This document shows positions 1 through 10,704 of a stretch of DNA of 64,000 nt, piece after piece. Each line of letters opens with the position of its first letter. Positions within the stretch are counted from its first letter, which is position 1. The stretch comes from Isoetes taiwanensis. Taxonomy: Eukaryota; Streptophyta; Lycopodiopsida; Isoetales; Isoetaceae. The stretch spans positions 1 to 64,000 of the forward strand of contig JAJEKV010000076.1 in NCBI GenBank assembly GCA_021234155.1, given 5' to 3'. The translations under genes were made by a program, and so were the position numbers. The notes below the pieces were generated by a model. The model made no database searches and had not been told where the DNA came from. It saw nothing but the letters and a program-made list of their open reading frames with translations.

Positions 1-210
1 TATTTCCCTAGATTTCCTTATATTCCTGTAGATTCTCCTACATTCTAGAACATTCTAAAACTTATTAGAACAATTTGGAACTTTCTAGAAGAATTTTCTT
101 AGATCCCCCCTAGATTCTCTTATGTTCTAGAACTTTCTAGAGAGCCTTCCAGAACATTCTAGAACTTTCTTGAACTAGCTAGAACGTTATAGTCTATTTT
201 ATCTTAATGG
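1..210. repeat. A/T-rich degenerate short-repeat array, right end (unit A)
   Basis: Short words such as TTAGATTCC, TTCTAGAAC and AACTTTCTAGA recur every 10-20 bases with many substitutions. The same sequence is present at 26222-26430, where it is the right end of a longer array beginning near 25740. The window therefore opens inside this array and the left edge of unit A lies upstream. No coding signal is seen. Confidence 0.8.
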
Positions 211-257
211 GAAAATTACCCTTAAGTATATTTGAAACATAAGTTATTCCTAGAGTT

Positions 258-345
258 AATGCTTGGTCTAGTGGTTAGCATGAGGGGCTGAGGGGTCAAT
301 GGCCAGGGTTCGAATGCCCACATAACATAAAAATTTTAAAAGCCT
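258..345 (+). repeat. tRNA-derived SINE head (unit A)
   Basis: A pol III type-2 promoter is visible. The A-box-like TGGTCTAGTGGTTAGC is at 264-279 and the B-box-like GGGTTCGAATGCC is at 306-318, spaced as in a tRNA. The 5' half resembles tRNA-Glu/Asp-like sequence, but the arms do not fold into a clean cloverleaf and the sequence continues into A-rich unrelated DNA, as in a tRNA-derived SINE. It is repeated at 26479-26566 in unit B. A decayed tRNA pseudogene is the alternative. Confidence 0.55.
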
Positions 346-369
346 TTTCCTAAGGGATGAGCATTCAAC

Positions 370-775
370 TTGGGCCGTAGAATCTTGGACTCGATCACGG
401 GTCGAGATCTCACCACGTGACAATAATTAAAGCAATATGAGCCATAGGATCTATTATATATAATTCCCAAAGTCATGTGCACCGTAGGATATGTGCCAAA
501 CCCACGTGGCCGTAAGATCTCGGATCGATGATCGGGATCGGATCAACCTAGACCGTAGGATCGATTACATATAATTCCCAAAGCCATGTGCACCGTAGGA
601 TGTGTCCCAAAGCAGCGTGAGCCGTAGGATCCCGGACCGGCGATCGAGAATCGAGATCAACACGGGACGGTAGGATTGCCTACATATAATCTACAAACAA
701 ACTCCCAAGCCATGGGCCATAGAACACGTCCCAAAGCCACGTGAGCCGTAGGATCTCGGATCAGCGGCGGATGGA
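370..775. repeat. CCGTAGGAT tandem array (unit A)
   Basis: About 3.5 degenerate units of roughly 111-126 bp, each with three copies of a CCRTAGGAT core followed by different tails (ATCTCGGATCG, TATGTGCCAAA, GATTACATATAA). Examples of the core lie near 482, 509, 551, 593, 620 and 668. Unit B has the matching array at 26590-27000. The family is not recognised; it could be part of an old LTR or Mutator-type end. Confidence 0.7.
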
Positions 776-2366
776 GGAAGGACAAACATAAGAACATATA
801 TATGTTATGATATGATATTGTAGGTTGATTCCTCTAGAACATTATTACGAAATTCCTATCTAGAATTTTGACACCTCATCCAACCGCATAACACTTCTCC
901 ATAAAAAATTTGAAGCGATATAAAAATTGAGGCAAAGGAACAATCGAAAGCTCCAAAGGCGGAGGGAAAGAATGGATCGATGGAGCAGTCAGCGAGAGGG
1001 CTCCATTTAATTGATCTAATCCTAGACCTATAATTGGTCCATGCCTATTTGTATTCAAATCTGGTATAGTATGTGATTCTAGCATGAAATTTAGGATACT
1101 AATATTATCTACTCTTATATAATCGATATAAGCCAAGATTCGATTCCCATATTCCTTGGATTCCGTCCAGGAAAAAATAGAGTGCTCGTGTGAAAAAAAA
1201 AAAGGAAAAATAAGAACCGTATCAGGGTGGACATCTGTCGATCGAAGATATTTTTGTTGTGACAAACGACAGTCGTGAGTTCGTCTCGTCGTTGATCTTA
1301 TCTGCTTCTTATCTACCGAAGGACTACGCGCTCCGTCAAGTGCTCTTCCCCGATTCGTTTGCTCCATTCCGTGAGCTCTCCTTTCCGCCGCCATAACCCA
1401 AGTAGTAAAAAATTTTGTGTGTATACGTGATGCATCTCTTTGGCTATGGTTCTTTTCGGCATGGTTAAGCCCTTTGGTCGGGTTGATTGCATCCCCGTTT
1501 CTTGGGTCCGATCAATGCCATCAAGCATGGCCGCTTCAATTCATGCAAATCGAGAGAGGCTGCTTTGTGCCACCGGAACTGGGGACTTCTTGGGTGTTCT
1601 ATTATCGGGCCTCTTCTTTCTAAAGGCTACCATGTCATTTGCACAATTAGCATCACACCAGGTTAGATTTGTTAATGTGGAAAAAGAAATTTCCCTTTTT
1701 ACGCCATCTAAAATGGCTATCTCATTTCTAAATTTTGCAAAACCGGAGCATGCAAGTTTGATTAATGTAATCTTGTCGTGTGAGGAGGTGAGGCATGAGC
1801 TTGTGCATGCTTATTTGCTTAGCTACAACAGCCTTTCTAAGGCCATTAATGGGCTGTGAAGGAGTCTTCCATGTTCTGCTCCACATGAAATAATTGGCAC
1901 TAGAGATTATCCGATAAGTTTGGTAAAGTTTCCTCTTGTTTTTGTTGCAAAACTAAAGGTTCACCGAGGCGGTTTAAAGGGAAAATGCTTAATCTCCTTT
2001 ATTCTTCATGTTTAATCGATGAGCCGTCGGTTGTTACTTTATTTTTCCGTTTAATCACATTTGCAAGGGCGTCTACGATCTTTGAATCATACAGGTTTTC
2101 CCTTTGTTCCAGTGAGAGGTTTTGCCTTTTCAATTTCGATGCGGTGATGTTGACATGGGTTTGGAGCTGCTGAAAATAAGCCGGGCAATGGATAGGACAT
2201 TTTTCAGATTTTTGGAAAAAATTTTGGTTGGTTGTCTTTGGGATAATAGCCACAGGTAGGCTTTATGTCGTTTGTGTTTTTTTGCCGGAGTTGAGCTCTG
2301 TATAAATCGGGGAGACTTCATGCCGGTTTAGGGAAAGTAAAGCCAAAAGGACACCAAGGTAGCTAT
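776..2366. other. Non-coding stretch, no gene recognised (unit A)
   Basis: Matches unit B 27005-30364, apart from the two insertions there. Open frames on the reverse strand (876-1394 here, 28386-29024 in B) have no recognisable domain and differ in frame and end between the copies. A block at about 1003-1120 (ccatttaattgatctaatcctag...) also has a diverged copy at 25540-25640, so it is itself repetitive. Confidence 0.6.
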
Positions 2367-2786
2367 TTGCATTATACTTCATATTGTCTTTTTTTTTTGT
2401 CAGATTTGACATTAAAGTCCGGTCAATATTTTTATTGTTTCTTGAAGGGCAGGGAGCAAGCAGCCTTAAAACAGAAATCTACTACAAAACAAGGAGTTCA
2501 AGTTGATCCAAGTGCATTAAGTGTTGTTAGAGTTCCTACTTCCACTTTCGGGGTGTGGGAAGATCTGGTTTTGAAAGCTTCGGTGATGGAGATGAACAGC
2601 AAGGCGTCTCACCATAGTCTCACCATAGCACACGTCCATTTGTCCCATTGTTGGACCCTGAATCACAAATATTGTCACATTCCACGCATGAAGCAAACTT
2701 TGATAAAAACCCAAAGTAAGGAAGATGTCAGAAGTTCTTGTTTGATTCTTTCTATCCTAGAGGTTAAATTTACACGAGTCTCTTAG
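2367..2786 (+). pseudogene. Possible gene-fragment exon (unit A)
   Basis: An open frame of 139 codons is preceded by a pyrimidine run ending in CAG just inside its start (about 2388-2402), like a 3' splice site. AA|GTAAGG at about 2712 could be a 5' splice site. The peptide contains KQGVQVDPSALSVVRVPTST and later SKASHHSLTIAHVHLSHC, and the unit B copy (30365-30883) gives nearly the same peptide. I do not recognise a family. Conservation between copies shows only that they share a recent origin, so an exon carried in repeats is as likely as a gene. Confidence 0.25.
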
Positions 2787-5140
2787 GTGCGGAAGGGAAC
2801 TTGTTAACCGAGTGAAATAGAAATGTGGAGCCTGAAGTCCTTAGTGAAGCTTCTTCCCATACAAGTCCAACAAATGCAGTGATTTTATAGCTTGAAGTCT
2901 GGCATGGAGGGTCTGTGTTGCCAAATCTCAAACTATCCCATGTGCTACATAAAAAAAATGAACGTCCCGCCATCATCGAGCTTCAAAAGCCACATTTTTT
3001 TGTCGTGGAATTGGGTTGCGGGGCTTCCAACTCTCTGATTCATGCGGTTATGTGGTATATGCATATCTCGCATTTCCCATTCTAAAAATCGATCTGAGAA
3101 TAGGAAAAAGGGAGCAGGGAGCAGGGAATGGATCTTCCAAATGGTGATTCTAATTTCTTTGCTTTCGATTACGCAAAGGGCGAGGACATAATCTTTTAAG
3201 CTGTGATTCACCAAAGTTGTTGGTAAAGGCAACCGACTTCATGTCAAATTATAAATGTTACGCAATAGTATAGGTAATTGAGTCCCCGCTTTTTAATATA
3301 ATAGGATAGAATTTAAAAGAATTCTAAATTGAGACTGCACGGATATACTTATCTATAGTCGAAAAAAAAATAGATATTCTTCTCCTCGAGAAATGATGGC
3401 CTAGCTTCGCATATATTATTTATAAATTTTCGAATCATGTTTATCGACAAATTGATTGTTGTCGATGCCTAACAAAAGCCATTGATTTTAAACATCCAAG
3501 TAGTTCTTAGGCTCCTTTAACGTATCTATAATTTCCAGATCCCATTGTCTAAATGGTCCGATTTGGTTTTATTTTTCATCAGATTTGTTGTGTGTAATTT
3601 TTAACCCGTAATTCCCTTACGCTAGATGTTTGTAATTCACTAAACATTGTGCTAAGGCTGTTAATGGACATCACCTACATCTTGCAATCAAAACAAGAAA
3701 GCATTGAAGTCCTTGCTTCTGACATATTATTTGCATTTTACTTGCATGATATATAACTCATCGGCACCCTTTACTTCATTTTTCGATTGCTGGCCCAAAT
3801 ATGCGGGCATTTTTTTATTTTCTGACCACAACTCAATCATTGAGGATATTAAGAAGCTAAAGCTTTTCGCAATAGCTTGATCTAAGCGTGCATCATTGGC
3901 ATCCGTCATTTGAATCACCTTGCAAAGGCACTTTGTGCCACATTGTGTTTAAATATATAAAACATCATGCGTGTTGTATTATTCAGAATATTGGAATAAT
4001 GGTTAGCCTCATAAGGCAAGCTCCTTAAAACTGATTGTTTTAAAAACATCTTTCAAGATCGTCATGGTTTCCCAATTGTAGAATTCTAATTTTGACTAAA
4101 GAATCCCAATAATTGAAGATTCTCATGTTGGGTTCCCAATTGAAGGATTTTGATTTTGGCTTAAGAATCTTACTCCCAAAAGATAAAAACCAAGTTGCTA
4201 CATTGCATTGAGTTGTCGAAGTAGTACATTGAACATTGATGAAGATGTTATTTTAGAAATTTGGGAAAGGATCAGTATTAGTTTCTGGAATTGTTAAGTT
4301 CCACTGGTTGCAAGATTTATTTCGGGCAAGATATTTGGAGCATTAGCTTCCAACCACATCAAGCAGGATCTTAAGTTGAGCTTAGGCATCATGGCGAGGC
4401 ACATTCTTAGGAATATGAATGAGAGTAGCTTCCAACCACATTAGGCGGATCTTAAGTTGAGCTTAGGCATCATGGCGAGGCACATTCTTAGGAATATGAA
4501 TGAGAGTACAGAGAGATGCCGAATAAGAAAATATAATTTTTCAAGTCAAGCAAAATCTAGTCTTTGCCATGCCTTCTTACCTGTAATTAGAGGATAACTC
4601 GAATTTGTTGGATATAATAACATGTATTGTGATAGATTTCATATATAATTACTGGTCGTATCATTCTTATTGCATTGTTTTTTACATGACGTTCTTGAAA
4701 CTCTTAAGTTACTTCTCACGTGTTTGTCCCAACACTTGATTTTGATGCAAGGCTTGGTTGAAAGGAAATCGTTCGAATACTACATCGTAGAAAAATGTGC
4801 ATCTACGAGTACTTAAGGAAAAGTCTCCTCTTGACATGTGTGATCTTTAGAACAAGATTGTGTTAAGTATTAGCATAAAGAGATGGACAATTGCAACCTA
4901 ATGCCTGGCATGCAACATTTAAATTTTGTGCAGTGAGGATCAACTACTTAGTACCATGCGGGTAGCATTTAAATTTTGAGCAAGATTCTAAAATTATCTG
5001 GTCTATCTTACGACAAGGACAAGCGTCCCATATATTCAATCTGTTCAAGAAGGCCTTTTGCGCAAATGCGAACTATGATAAATCCATTACTAAACAAGAT
5101 TAGAACAAAGACTCAGGCCAACTTTATAGGGTTAGAACTA
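2787..5140. other. Non-coding stretch with an 81-bp tandem duplication (unit A)
   Basis: No gene is seen. The stretch matches B 30884-30955 plus 37779-39969; the LINE in B is inserted into the eight-A run at 2951-2958. A block beginning TAGCTTCCAACCACAT at 4344 is repeated in tandem at 4425 (period about 81 bp). The same duplication is in B at 39161 and 39244, so it predates the large duplication. AT-rich, with no long open frame. Confidence 0.7.
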
Positions 5141-5178
5141 AAGAAATGTTCGCGGCGGCGCGATAAATTTCTTGTATA
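5141..5178. repeat. GC-rich hairpin motif, shortened copy (unit A)
   Basis: AAATGTTCGCGGCGGC is followed directly by GCGATAAATTTCTTGTA. The unit B counterpart (39970-40016) has a complete stem, GCGGCGGCC-TT-GGCCGCCG, so the right half of the stem has been lost here. A third copy, inverted, lies at 21979-22022 in an unrelated context. The sequence is strikingly GC-rich against AT-rich surroundings. Confidence 0.6.
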
Positions 5179-6224
5179 CATAAACACACTTTGATGTGTG
5201 GGATGCATGGGTTGCTCCTTTCCATTTTGGTCATCAAATTTAGCTGTAAAATCTCGGCCACATGTTTAGATATGCGTACATGGCATGCGTGCATGGCATG
5301 CGTGCAGCAGATCTTAGTCGTTAGATCAAAAGGTGAGGATAAATCCTAGCCATTAAGTTTTTATAATAAATTGCAATGAGGTGAGGTGGCATCTTCATTA
5401 ATAAAAAGGTAGCGAGGTGGCAACGCATTTATTAGGTGGACTTTCTAGGAAGCTTTCTCTGTCTTAATTGCCTTCAAAGGCCTGTAACTTGCACTAGAGG
5501 GGTCGGATGAAGATGGGGCACATGCCTTGTATTCTTCTCGTCGAGAGCTTTTCAACGACCGGTACTTTGGCACCGTCCATGTGTGTATCTTAGCATTAGG
5601 TTTCACTTTGCATTAACAATTACATACATCTTAGAAGTAAATAGCTAAACCTTTGTAATAATTCTAAACCTTGCTAATTGTGCATTGTGTAGATAATAAT
5701 GTGTACCATAAAAGTGGTAGCAATGTACATTATTGCATATAAATTGCACTATACCATAAAATGGCCACACTAACATAAACTATAGAATGGTCATTGTAAC
5801 TCACTAAGCATTTTAACCAATGTTAACATGAATTCTCTAGATGTTAGTTGTGGGGTTAGTTGTTTTGCAATCCTTGATGCTTATTTGTTGTTGCATTTGC
5901 TCAACAATGTGATGCAAACGCATGCGTGATTGTAAAATTTCCAATAATGTCCTTAAAACAATGTAGAGACGCTTAGAGGTATCCATAATGTTCCTCTGGA
6001 GCAAACGATGATGATTTACCATTCTAAATGAAAAATATCTTGTATACATCAAGTATGTTTCTATATAGCAACATAAATAGACGCCCTTACATCCTTGAAG
6101 ACAATTGTCGATGCTTTATTATTTTAATTATCTTGTACACATTAGAACAGGTATAAATGTCCTTACATTCTCATGACTATCAACCACGTGAGACAACTCA
6201 TCCCGAAGGTGGTTGTAAATGATT
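5179..6224. other. Non-coding stretch with the empty CACTA site (unit A)
   Basis: No gene is recognised. The GAC at 5439-5441 (context ATTAGGTG-GAC-TTTCTAGG) is the unoccupied equivalent of the site that carries the 11.24-kb CACTA-like element in unit B. From 5442 on the sequence matches B 51526 onward. The motif TGGCATGCGTGCA is doubled near 5280-5306. Confidence 0.75.
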
Positions 6225-6935
6225 CAGGGATAGGTTCTGTACGTATGAAACTATTTTTTCAGACGTATAAAGTGCAAAAATACGTATTTTTGGGAAAAAT
6301 ACGTATTTTTTGTATTTCATACTCGCCGGCCGGAAAAAAAAAGTTTCGCATAAGCGAAACCTTCTGTTTCGCTTACGCGAACTTTCTTTCGCGTAAGCGA
6401 AGTCTAAGTTTTCGCTTACGCGAATCCTCTCGCCGGCTTTCGCGTAAGCGAAGCCTTAATGTTCGCTTACGCGAAACCCTTTTCGCGTAAGCGAAGTATA
6501 AAGGTTCGCTTACGCGAAACTTTTTTTTGTTCGCGTAAGCATTCTTTGCGTTTCGCTTACGCGAAGGGCGGTTCGCGTAAGCGAAGCAGAAGTTTTCGCT
6601 TACGCGAAGTTTTCTATATATATTTCGAGGCGCGTTCGCTTACGCAAAGTTGACTGTTTCGCTTACGCGAAGATGTTTTCGCGTAAGCGAAACAGTTCAT
6701 TTCGCTTACGCGAAACTATTTCTGGTTCGCGTAAGCGAAAAATACTGTTTCGCTTACGCAAACCAGACTTCGCGTAAGCGAAACAGTTGTTTTCGCGTAC
6801 GCGAAAGTTTTCGACGCCGGAAATTTTTTTAGCCGTATTTTTGACGTATTAAACGTCAAATTTGTGCCGTATCAAACGAAAAATACGTATTGTGTATAAA
6901 ACGTATACAGTATTGAACCTATCCCTAAAATGATT
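6217..6935. mobile_element. hAT-like non-autonomous DNA element (703 bp at 6225-6927) with 8-bp target duplication
   Basis: The left end CAGGGATAGGTTC and the inverted right end GAACCTATCCCTA form terminal inverted repeats of about 12 bp. They are flanked by perfect 8-bp direct repeats AAATGATT at 6217-6224 and 6928-6935. Unit B has the empty site (AAACGATT, about 52332-52339) with one base change. An 8-bp duplication and a CAGGG-type terminus are hallmarks of the hAT superfamily. Both subterminal regions are rich in ACGTAT/ACGTATTTTT words, as expected for hAT transposase binding sites. No transposase is encoded, so movement would need a source elsewhere. The centre holds the palindrome array described separately. 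Confidence 0.85.
6338..6806. repeat. Alternating near-palindrome array TTCGC-(TTAC/GTAA)-GCGAA
   Basis: About 20 units of a 14-bp near-palindrome are spaced mostly 20-26 bp apart (mean about 22 bp). The asymmetric 4-bp centre is TTAC in one orientation and GTAA in the other, and successive units alternate almost strictly. Examples are at 6368 (TTAC), 6388 (GTAA), 6411 (TTAC), 6439 (GTAA), 6461 (TTAC) and 6481 (GTAA). Neighbours can pair into 14-bp stems with short loops. A few units are imperfect (CATAAGC near 6345, a broken one near 6530, a fully symmetric GTAC at 6790). The open frames across it (such as 6173-6490 and 6459-6653) are by-products of the repeat. Confidence 0.9.
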
Positions 6936-7560
6936 TCAAAGTGGCATTTGTAATGGTTATGGACATAAAATCACTACATACAGCTAAAAGAACCCATCTT
7001 GCTACAAAACGTAAATATCATCTAGAGAACAATGTGCTACATATAGAAAGTTTTCAAGGTTGAGCGGAAGATCTGAGTATGGGCTGCTTGCAAAATAGGG
7101 CGTCTATGAGTTCCTTGTCGATGCACTCTGTGCTCTTCTTTTGTAATCCTCAACGTCTTCAACAGCCCGATAAACAGATTAGAAGCATACTCTATTTTGC
7201 ACCAAATGTAACCATCCATATTTCTTTCTATAATTCATGCTTCGACGTCTTCTTCTGGACCAAAATCTTAGATGCTCATACCAACACATTTTATGCCTAT
7301 GAAAGGCTTATAAATCAGAGTTAAAACACGGGTGGAACAAAACACAGACAAATAGTTCAAGGCCATGCTTTCTATGGAAAAAAAGAGCTTAAGATGTTGT
7401 TAGTGGCTATGTTAGAACTGATAGTGTTCATCTCGTGTGTTTCAGTGGAAAGGTCACATACATTAACTTTCTTCCATATCGTGCCATGGCTATCTTTTAG
7501 TCTAATTTTTGTACTAATATTTGGAATCTATCCAAATGCAACTCCCAATGTACCCCAGTA
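6936..7560. other. Non-coding or degenerate stretch (unit A)
   Basis: Corresponds to B 52340-52990. In B the sequence either side of the empty hAT site is one open frame (52288-52761); here that frame is interrupted by the hAT-like element and continues only as 7079-7324. No family is recognised. The stretch may be an unreadable downstream part of the reverse-strand Copia-type element that starts at 8397. Confidence 0.4.
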
Positions 7561-7577
7561 GTAATCCTAACAATAAA

Positions 7578-8160
7578 TTATTCTCCCATCAGAATTTGTT
7601 GGCATGCCCACTCCAGTTGGACATGTTCCGATGATCCAATCAGGTCCTTTACATTGTTCAATCTCAGTAATAGTGCTCCTACTACCAGATCATCTTCTAG
7701 CTCCTTTTCCATCCCCTGCAATTGAAGAGCTGCAGATTTAATCCTTGAAATATACTCCTCTCTGGAGGCCCAATCTTTCAACTTCGTGGTGAAGATTACG
7801 GAGTACAAATTTGCCTGCTGAGAGAAGTGTCTCTTCCGGTAGATCTTTGACAATTGCTTCTTTGGCATAGCTAGCTGCTTCAGCCTGTGCTATCATAGTA
7901 TCATCTATAGCGCATCATTCGATTGCCTTCCAATATCGTTGGAGCCATTTCAAGAGAGCTTGTCTCTCTGCATCATTCCCTTATTTGCCTTCAGTTGATG
8001 TTTCATCTTTAACCACATGGGCTGTATTTGCCTTCGGAGCTGATAGCACTGGTCTTGGCTCATCTCCGGAAACCACATGCCAGAGTCCCTTCTCTGTCAA
8101 TTTGCCTCGCACCAGGCATTAGCATGCGTTAGTATTTCAATTCTTCCCATCTCTGCCTAG
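7578..8160 (-). pseudogene. Copia-type gag fragment (unit A)
   Basis: The longest open part (7578-7868, reverse) includes VIFTTKLKDWASREEYISRI and a later VVGALLLRLNNVKDLIGSSE, resembling the UBN2/Copia gag pattern (alpha-helical, no zinc knuckle seen). The better-preserved N-terminal part is in unit B (53395-53601), with FIKVRGKLIEKGLWHVVSGD, matching the usual W..V.G start of Copia gag. Frameshifts split the frame in both copies, several at CAG/CTG sites. It is preceded by a primer-binding site and short LTR. No protease, integrase or reverse transcriptase was found to the left, so this is a truncated or gag-only element. Confidence 0.6.
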
Positions 8161-8195
8161 CCGGGATCAACAATCCAACGCCAGAGGATTGACCA

Positions 8196-8207
8196 GTTCT
8201 GATACCA
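8196..8207 (-). promoter_or_regulatory. Primer-binding site of the reverse-strand Copia-type element (unit A)
   Basis: On the reverse strand this reads TGGTATCAGAAC, directly inside the LTR. It matches the TGGTATCAGAGC type complementary to the 3' end of initiator methionine tRNA, the usual primer of plant LTR retrotransposons, with one mismatch. Confidence 0.65.
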
Positions 8208-8397
8208 TATTAGAGACTGGGAAGAAATACCATCCAAAAAGGCATTGATCTATTGAAGGAACTCCCCTTTATACATCTTAGGAGGTGTATCATTTATGGA
8301 CCTCACCGCACTGCTTGATTAATGGAACAGCTAAAGCAAGCTCCTTAACTTTTGGAATTTTAGAAATAGCTAACTCTATTTTGACTGAACTCTAACA
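8208..8397 (-). mobile_element. Short 190-bp LTR of Copia-type element (unit A)
   Basis: On the reverse strand it begins TGTTAGAG and ends CTCTAATA, an inverted terminal pair with the final CA decayed to TA. It abuts the primer-binding site. A TATAAAGGGG box (reverse strand, about 8262-8272) is a plausible promoter. The unit B copy at 53636-53825 has the same length. No second LTR was found, so the element is incomplete in both units. Confidence 0.6.
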
Positions 8398-9249
8398 ACC
8401 AGACGTCACATGACTAAAAGTCATATTTGTTACAATATCAGAGTTCCAATAAATAAAACTGTGGAATTAGCTCATCATAAAGAAATACTTAGAGCCCGTA
8501 TACACTATTCCTGCTTATATACTGAAGTTTTTGTTATGCACATGATTCAGATTTAACAGTGCCAGCCAATTCCTCAAGAAATCCTGCTTCGCAAAGCTTT
8601 GCAATATCTTCTAGTCCATGTTCTTTTTCTGCATATTTTAGCTTATTATTTTTGCTTGATTTCCTTATCAACATAAAGCTTATCATCAGACTGTAAGTTA
8701 TCATTTTCGTTTTTACCTAAGTATATAAAAGTGTCTACCTCACAAGTTATGCAATTGATTTCTTGTAAATGTTGGACAGATATGGCTGCTTCAAAATATT
8801 TATCAGATATGAGAAAGTATTCCAAGGTAAAGAGAATGGAATAAAGCAAGTGGACTATATGGAAAGGTTCGATTTCTACATGATGAAAAAATGAGACCTC
8901 TTTTATGAAAGGTGGAATTGAAGGTATGTGTCTCATGAGACAAACTTATGTGATTTTTTTTATCTTTTAGTGTGGCCTACAATGAATGGATTACTTAACG
9001 CTTTATGTTCAATATCAGAATTTCCAGCCCATTTTTCTCTCACAAAGTCGTAAAATATTCTTTAGCATGAATAGAGACATGTCCCTGCCTGCATCCTTCA
9101 TGTTGGATTGTTTTCATGAAGAAAACAATTGATTAACTGATAAATAGAAGTTAGGTTTTAAAGCACATGATTTCTTACTATATTAGTAAGATTAAGGCAC
9201 TCTAGGTCCTTCTTTCTCCTGCTACCTCATTAGTAAGACTGAGGTAGTA
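8398..9249. other. Stretch with no recognised gene (unit A)
   Basis: AT-rich and matching B 53826-54655. A reverse open frame (8646-8936) has no recognisable domain and is not kept intact in unit B. Confidence 0.5.
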
Positions 9250-10640
9250 AGATTATTAGGTGTTTGGAGAAGCACTTGTTCTGGTGGTCCACCGCAAAGT
9301 TGTCTCTTGGGGTCGCATTACAGTGGCCAAGTCAGTCCTTAGTAGTACCCATGTTTGTATGGCATCCTTACTGCTAGCCCCACAGATCAACGTGTGTGAG
9401 CTCATTGCAATAGTTTGGAACTTTATTTGGGCGAGTAGTAAGGAAGGTGTTGTGCTTAAGGTGGCTTGGTCGAAGTGTATCCTTCCAAGATGGGCAAGTG
9501 GTCTGGGTATGATGGACTTCTTACTGCAGAGCAAAGTGCTTTTTCAAAGTTCATTTGGAGACTCCTAAATAGTGAGGATGACTCTCCTGGTTCATGCCTT
9601 CTTAGACAAGCTCTTGGTCACTGTATCCTTCTAGGCAAGAAGGCTGTCAAACCAATCCTACCTTGGGCTTTATTTCAGACTCTGCAGCCTTTTCCAAGTG
9701 CTTCTCCATTTTTGCGTGGCTTGTTGACAGCATGGGAGGCAGTCAGACATCTTTTCTGGCCATGCCCCTCTATCCACACCCTATTGGAGACTCCATGGTG
9801 GTGGGCACCACTACCTCCAGACCCCTCAGCACCTCCATTGGCAGCATCAGTTCATCCCCTTACACAGAGATGATGGGTCCTTGCAGGTGTTGTCTCTGTT
9901 CAAGCATAGTATGAAGCGGGTCACCTACTGTCTTGGCCTGAATTTCAGGCAAAGTTCCTGCTCTCTCATTGGGATGTATCTCTATGGAAGAAGGCCGCAG
10001 AAAATTTGCCTCTTATAGTGCAAGTTGGTGTTGCTGAAAGGGTGCCATGGGACTGTCATGAAAATATTCACAAAGGCAAGCACTTTGTCAGATCAGTATA
10101 TCGCCTTCTTTTAGCGTCACACATGGTGATGGCTTTGGGATAGGTTGCTCCACCCTAAAGTCTCTGTATTGTAGTGGCAGGTTATCCCACGTGTGCCGCT
10201 GGCGGGGTTAATGCCTTTCGACATCACTATGATCCTCGATATCCGCAGAGATACCCGCCTGTCTTTCGGGACGTTGAGACTCTTGAGAATTGTCTCTTTT
10301 ATTGTTGTGGGGTTCAACCAGCGGGTCCCGGCTATAAGGTTTATTTAACAAAGACATTGACTGCCGATGCATCCTCTTGGCGCCCTATCCCAACGCATGG
10401 CCTCCATCTAAACAAAGGGCTTCCATCTTGGTTCCAGTTGGCTCTTATGGTCGATATGGGAGCTGCCAGAGACACCACATCTTTCGTGGCATTAATTCAT
10501 CTGCACGCGATTTTATTATGGTTGCCCAGAAAAAGATATTGACAGCCTACGAGTGTTCCTCCCTTGAATCAGAAATGATGGAATGCATTTGGATTCAGTA
10601 TCTTCGAATTGATTCTTCTCGTTAGTCTCTTATTCTGGAG
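9250..10640 (+). pseudogene. Decayed LINE fragment: post-RT region of ORF2 and cysteine-containing tail (unit A)
   Basis: Successive forward frames give SWGRITVAKSVLSS, then ELIAIVWNFIWAS, then VAWSKCILPRWASGLGMMDF. This order is typical of the segment just after the reverse transcriptase domain of plant L1 ORF2. Further right come WRLLNSEDDS, and near 10240-10310 a tail ending TLENCLFYCCG like the C-terminal zinc-binding region. The endonuclease and the YADD-containing RT core are missing. Unit B carries the same fragment (54655-56085), so it predates the duplication. Frames change often and some breaks sit on CAG/CTG miscalls. Confidence 0.65.
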
Positions 10641-10704
10641 TAAGTACACTGTGCTCCGTGCTCGTGGTTCCCGTGGCATTTTTTGTGCTTACACGGTTAG
10701 ATGA

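Noticed and set aside
264-318. Functional tRNA gene
   Set aside because: Promoter boxes are present but the arms do not pair as a cloverleaf, and the copy continues as a SINE-like repeat.
6173-6832. Arg/Ser/Leu-rich ORFs (SRKRSLSFRLRESS type)
   Set aside because: Produced by the palindrome array inside the hAT-like element.
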